A DNA stretch of 64,000 bases from Trueperella pyogenes (GTDB lineage Bacteria; Actinomycetota; Actinomycetes; Actinomycetales; Actinomycetaceae), in NCBI RefSeq assembly GCF_900460345.1, contig NZ_UHHW01000002.1:1116001-1180000 (forward strand), in the 5' to 3' direction. The position numbers and the translations under genes were made by a program. The notes beneath the pieces were generated by a model. The model made no database searches. It was not told the origin of the DNA and was given only the letters and a program-made list of their open reading frames with translations. This document shows, piece by piece, positions 63,674 through 64,000 of the stretch (position 1 is the first letter of the stretch; each line of letters begins with the position of its first letter).

Positions 63674-63987
63674 CGCCGCTGAGCCCGCTTCGCCGACCAC
63701 TCGCGCATCGCGCGCGGGTAGCCACTGCGGGTCACTTCATATAGCTCAATCCCCAGATCTTGGGCGACGTCGACGGCGTCGGCCAGACTGGGGATTTTGC
63801 GTCGTGTCCACTCCCCGTCCATTGCGACGAGCACGAGCGCACTTGGATTATGCGTGCTCTCGGCCTCGTAGTAGGCAGCAACTCCCGCTCGGCTGGCGAC
63901 GAACTGGGAAAGATGTGCAATTGTCTCTTTCTTCGCACGGCGTTGGCTCGCCGAGCCACATGAATTCTTTTTCGCGAATAACCCCAT
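63670..63987 (-). CDS. small conserved-looking protein of unknown function, 105 residues
   Basis: This basic 105-residue protein has no membrane segment and ends with an Arg/Lys-rich tail (REWSAKRAQRR). Its middle part (VLVAMDGEWTRRKIPSLADA) looks globular. TATGCT lies six bases before the ATG, so it may be leaderless. Its stop overlaps the pepA stop by four bases. I do not recognise a family. Confidence 0.65.
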   Translation of the reverse strand: MGLFAKKNSCGSASQRRAKKETIAHLSQFVASRAGVAAYYEAESTHNPSALVLVAMDGEWTRRKIPSLADAVDVAQDLGIELYEVTRSGYPRAMREWSAKRAQRR

Positions 63988-64000
63988 CGTTTAAGCATAT

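Overview
The window is 64 kb of a fairly GC-rich chromosome that, judged by eye, is near 58-60 % G+C, with almost no mobile DNA. The gene content is that of a high-GC Gram-positive bacterium (Actinomycetota). Evidence is a SepH-type protein, actinobacterial DUF families (DUF3000, DUF3159, DUF3710, DUF4193, DUF4192, DUF3043, DUF5998), the TreX-TreY-TreZ set, a PASTA-domain PknL-type kinase, class II DAHP synthase, a DEDD exonuclease/UvrC-type fusion, and gene orders recognisable from Mycobacterium tuberculosis (Rv2680-Rv2703 and Rv2173-Rv2213). A topoisomerase IV pair, a pyrophosphate-type phosphofructokinase and an LPXTG-type surface protein suggest Actinomycetaceae (Trueperella/Arcanobacterium/Actinomyces). 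That placement is an inference and no marker here proves the genus.

Layout. 1-7.1 kb: thrS, sdaA, a PspC-containing two-component system (LuxR-type regulator plus histidine kinase) and divergent PspC membrane proteins. 7.1-8 kb: a Gly-Cys-Val tRNA cluster on the minus strand, a second tRNA-Val on the plus strand, and a dispersed repeat. 8-14.5 kb: the trehalose operon treX-treY-treZ. 14.6-18.3 kb: DUF3000, RNase D and dxs. 18.3-22.2 kb: an accessory islet with one large FG-GAP, LPVTG-anchored surface protein under a DtxR/IdeR-like operator. 22.2-32.4 kb: aconitase, an RNA methyltransferase, an APC transporter with two TrkA proteins, the DUF4193-DUF3710-OB-DUF3159 run, and sepH. 32.4-43.3 kb: a phosphodiesterase-like enzyme, DUF5998, parC, two double-GNAT genes, parE, an exonuclease and sigA. 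43.3-53 kb: a stress protein, DUF4192, a prenyl diphosphate synthase, an Rv2175c-like DNA-binding protein, a LysM/transglycosylase, a PASTA kinase, aroG and pfp. 53-64 kb: the exonuclease/GIY-YIG fusion, an atypical receiver protein, sodA, a 770-bp gene-free repeat-rich interval, an FKBP lipoprotein, erpA, a glycerate-kinase-like protein, an M20 peptidase, membrane proteins and leucyl aminopeptidase.

Most genes are housekeeping. Three regulatory or structural signals stand out. First, at least sixteen starts have no Shine-Dalgarno sequence but carry a -10-like hexamer exactly 6-7 bases before the start codon, which predicts widespread leaderless transcription. Second, a 74-bp repeat occurs twice, both times in a convergent 3'-3' intergenic gap; the second copy sits beside a strict 10-bp phased A-tract array and a compound inverted repeat. 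Third, compact operators are visible: a near-consensus iron box on the surface protein, and helically phased TCAGGG repeats between the two PspC transcription units. I found no CRISPR array, prophage, transposase or clear defence system.
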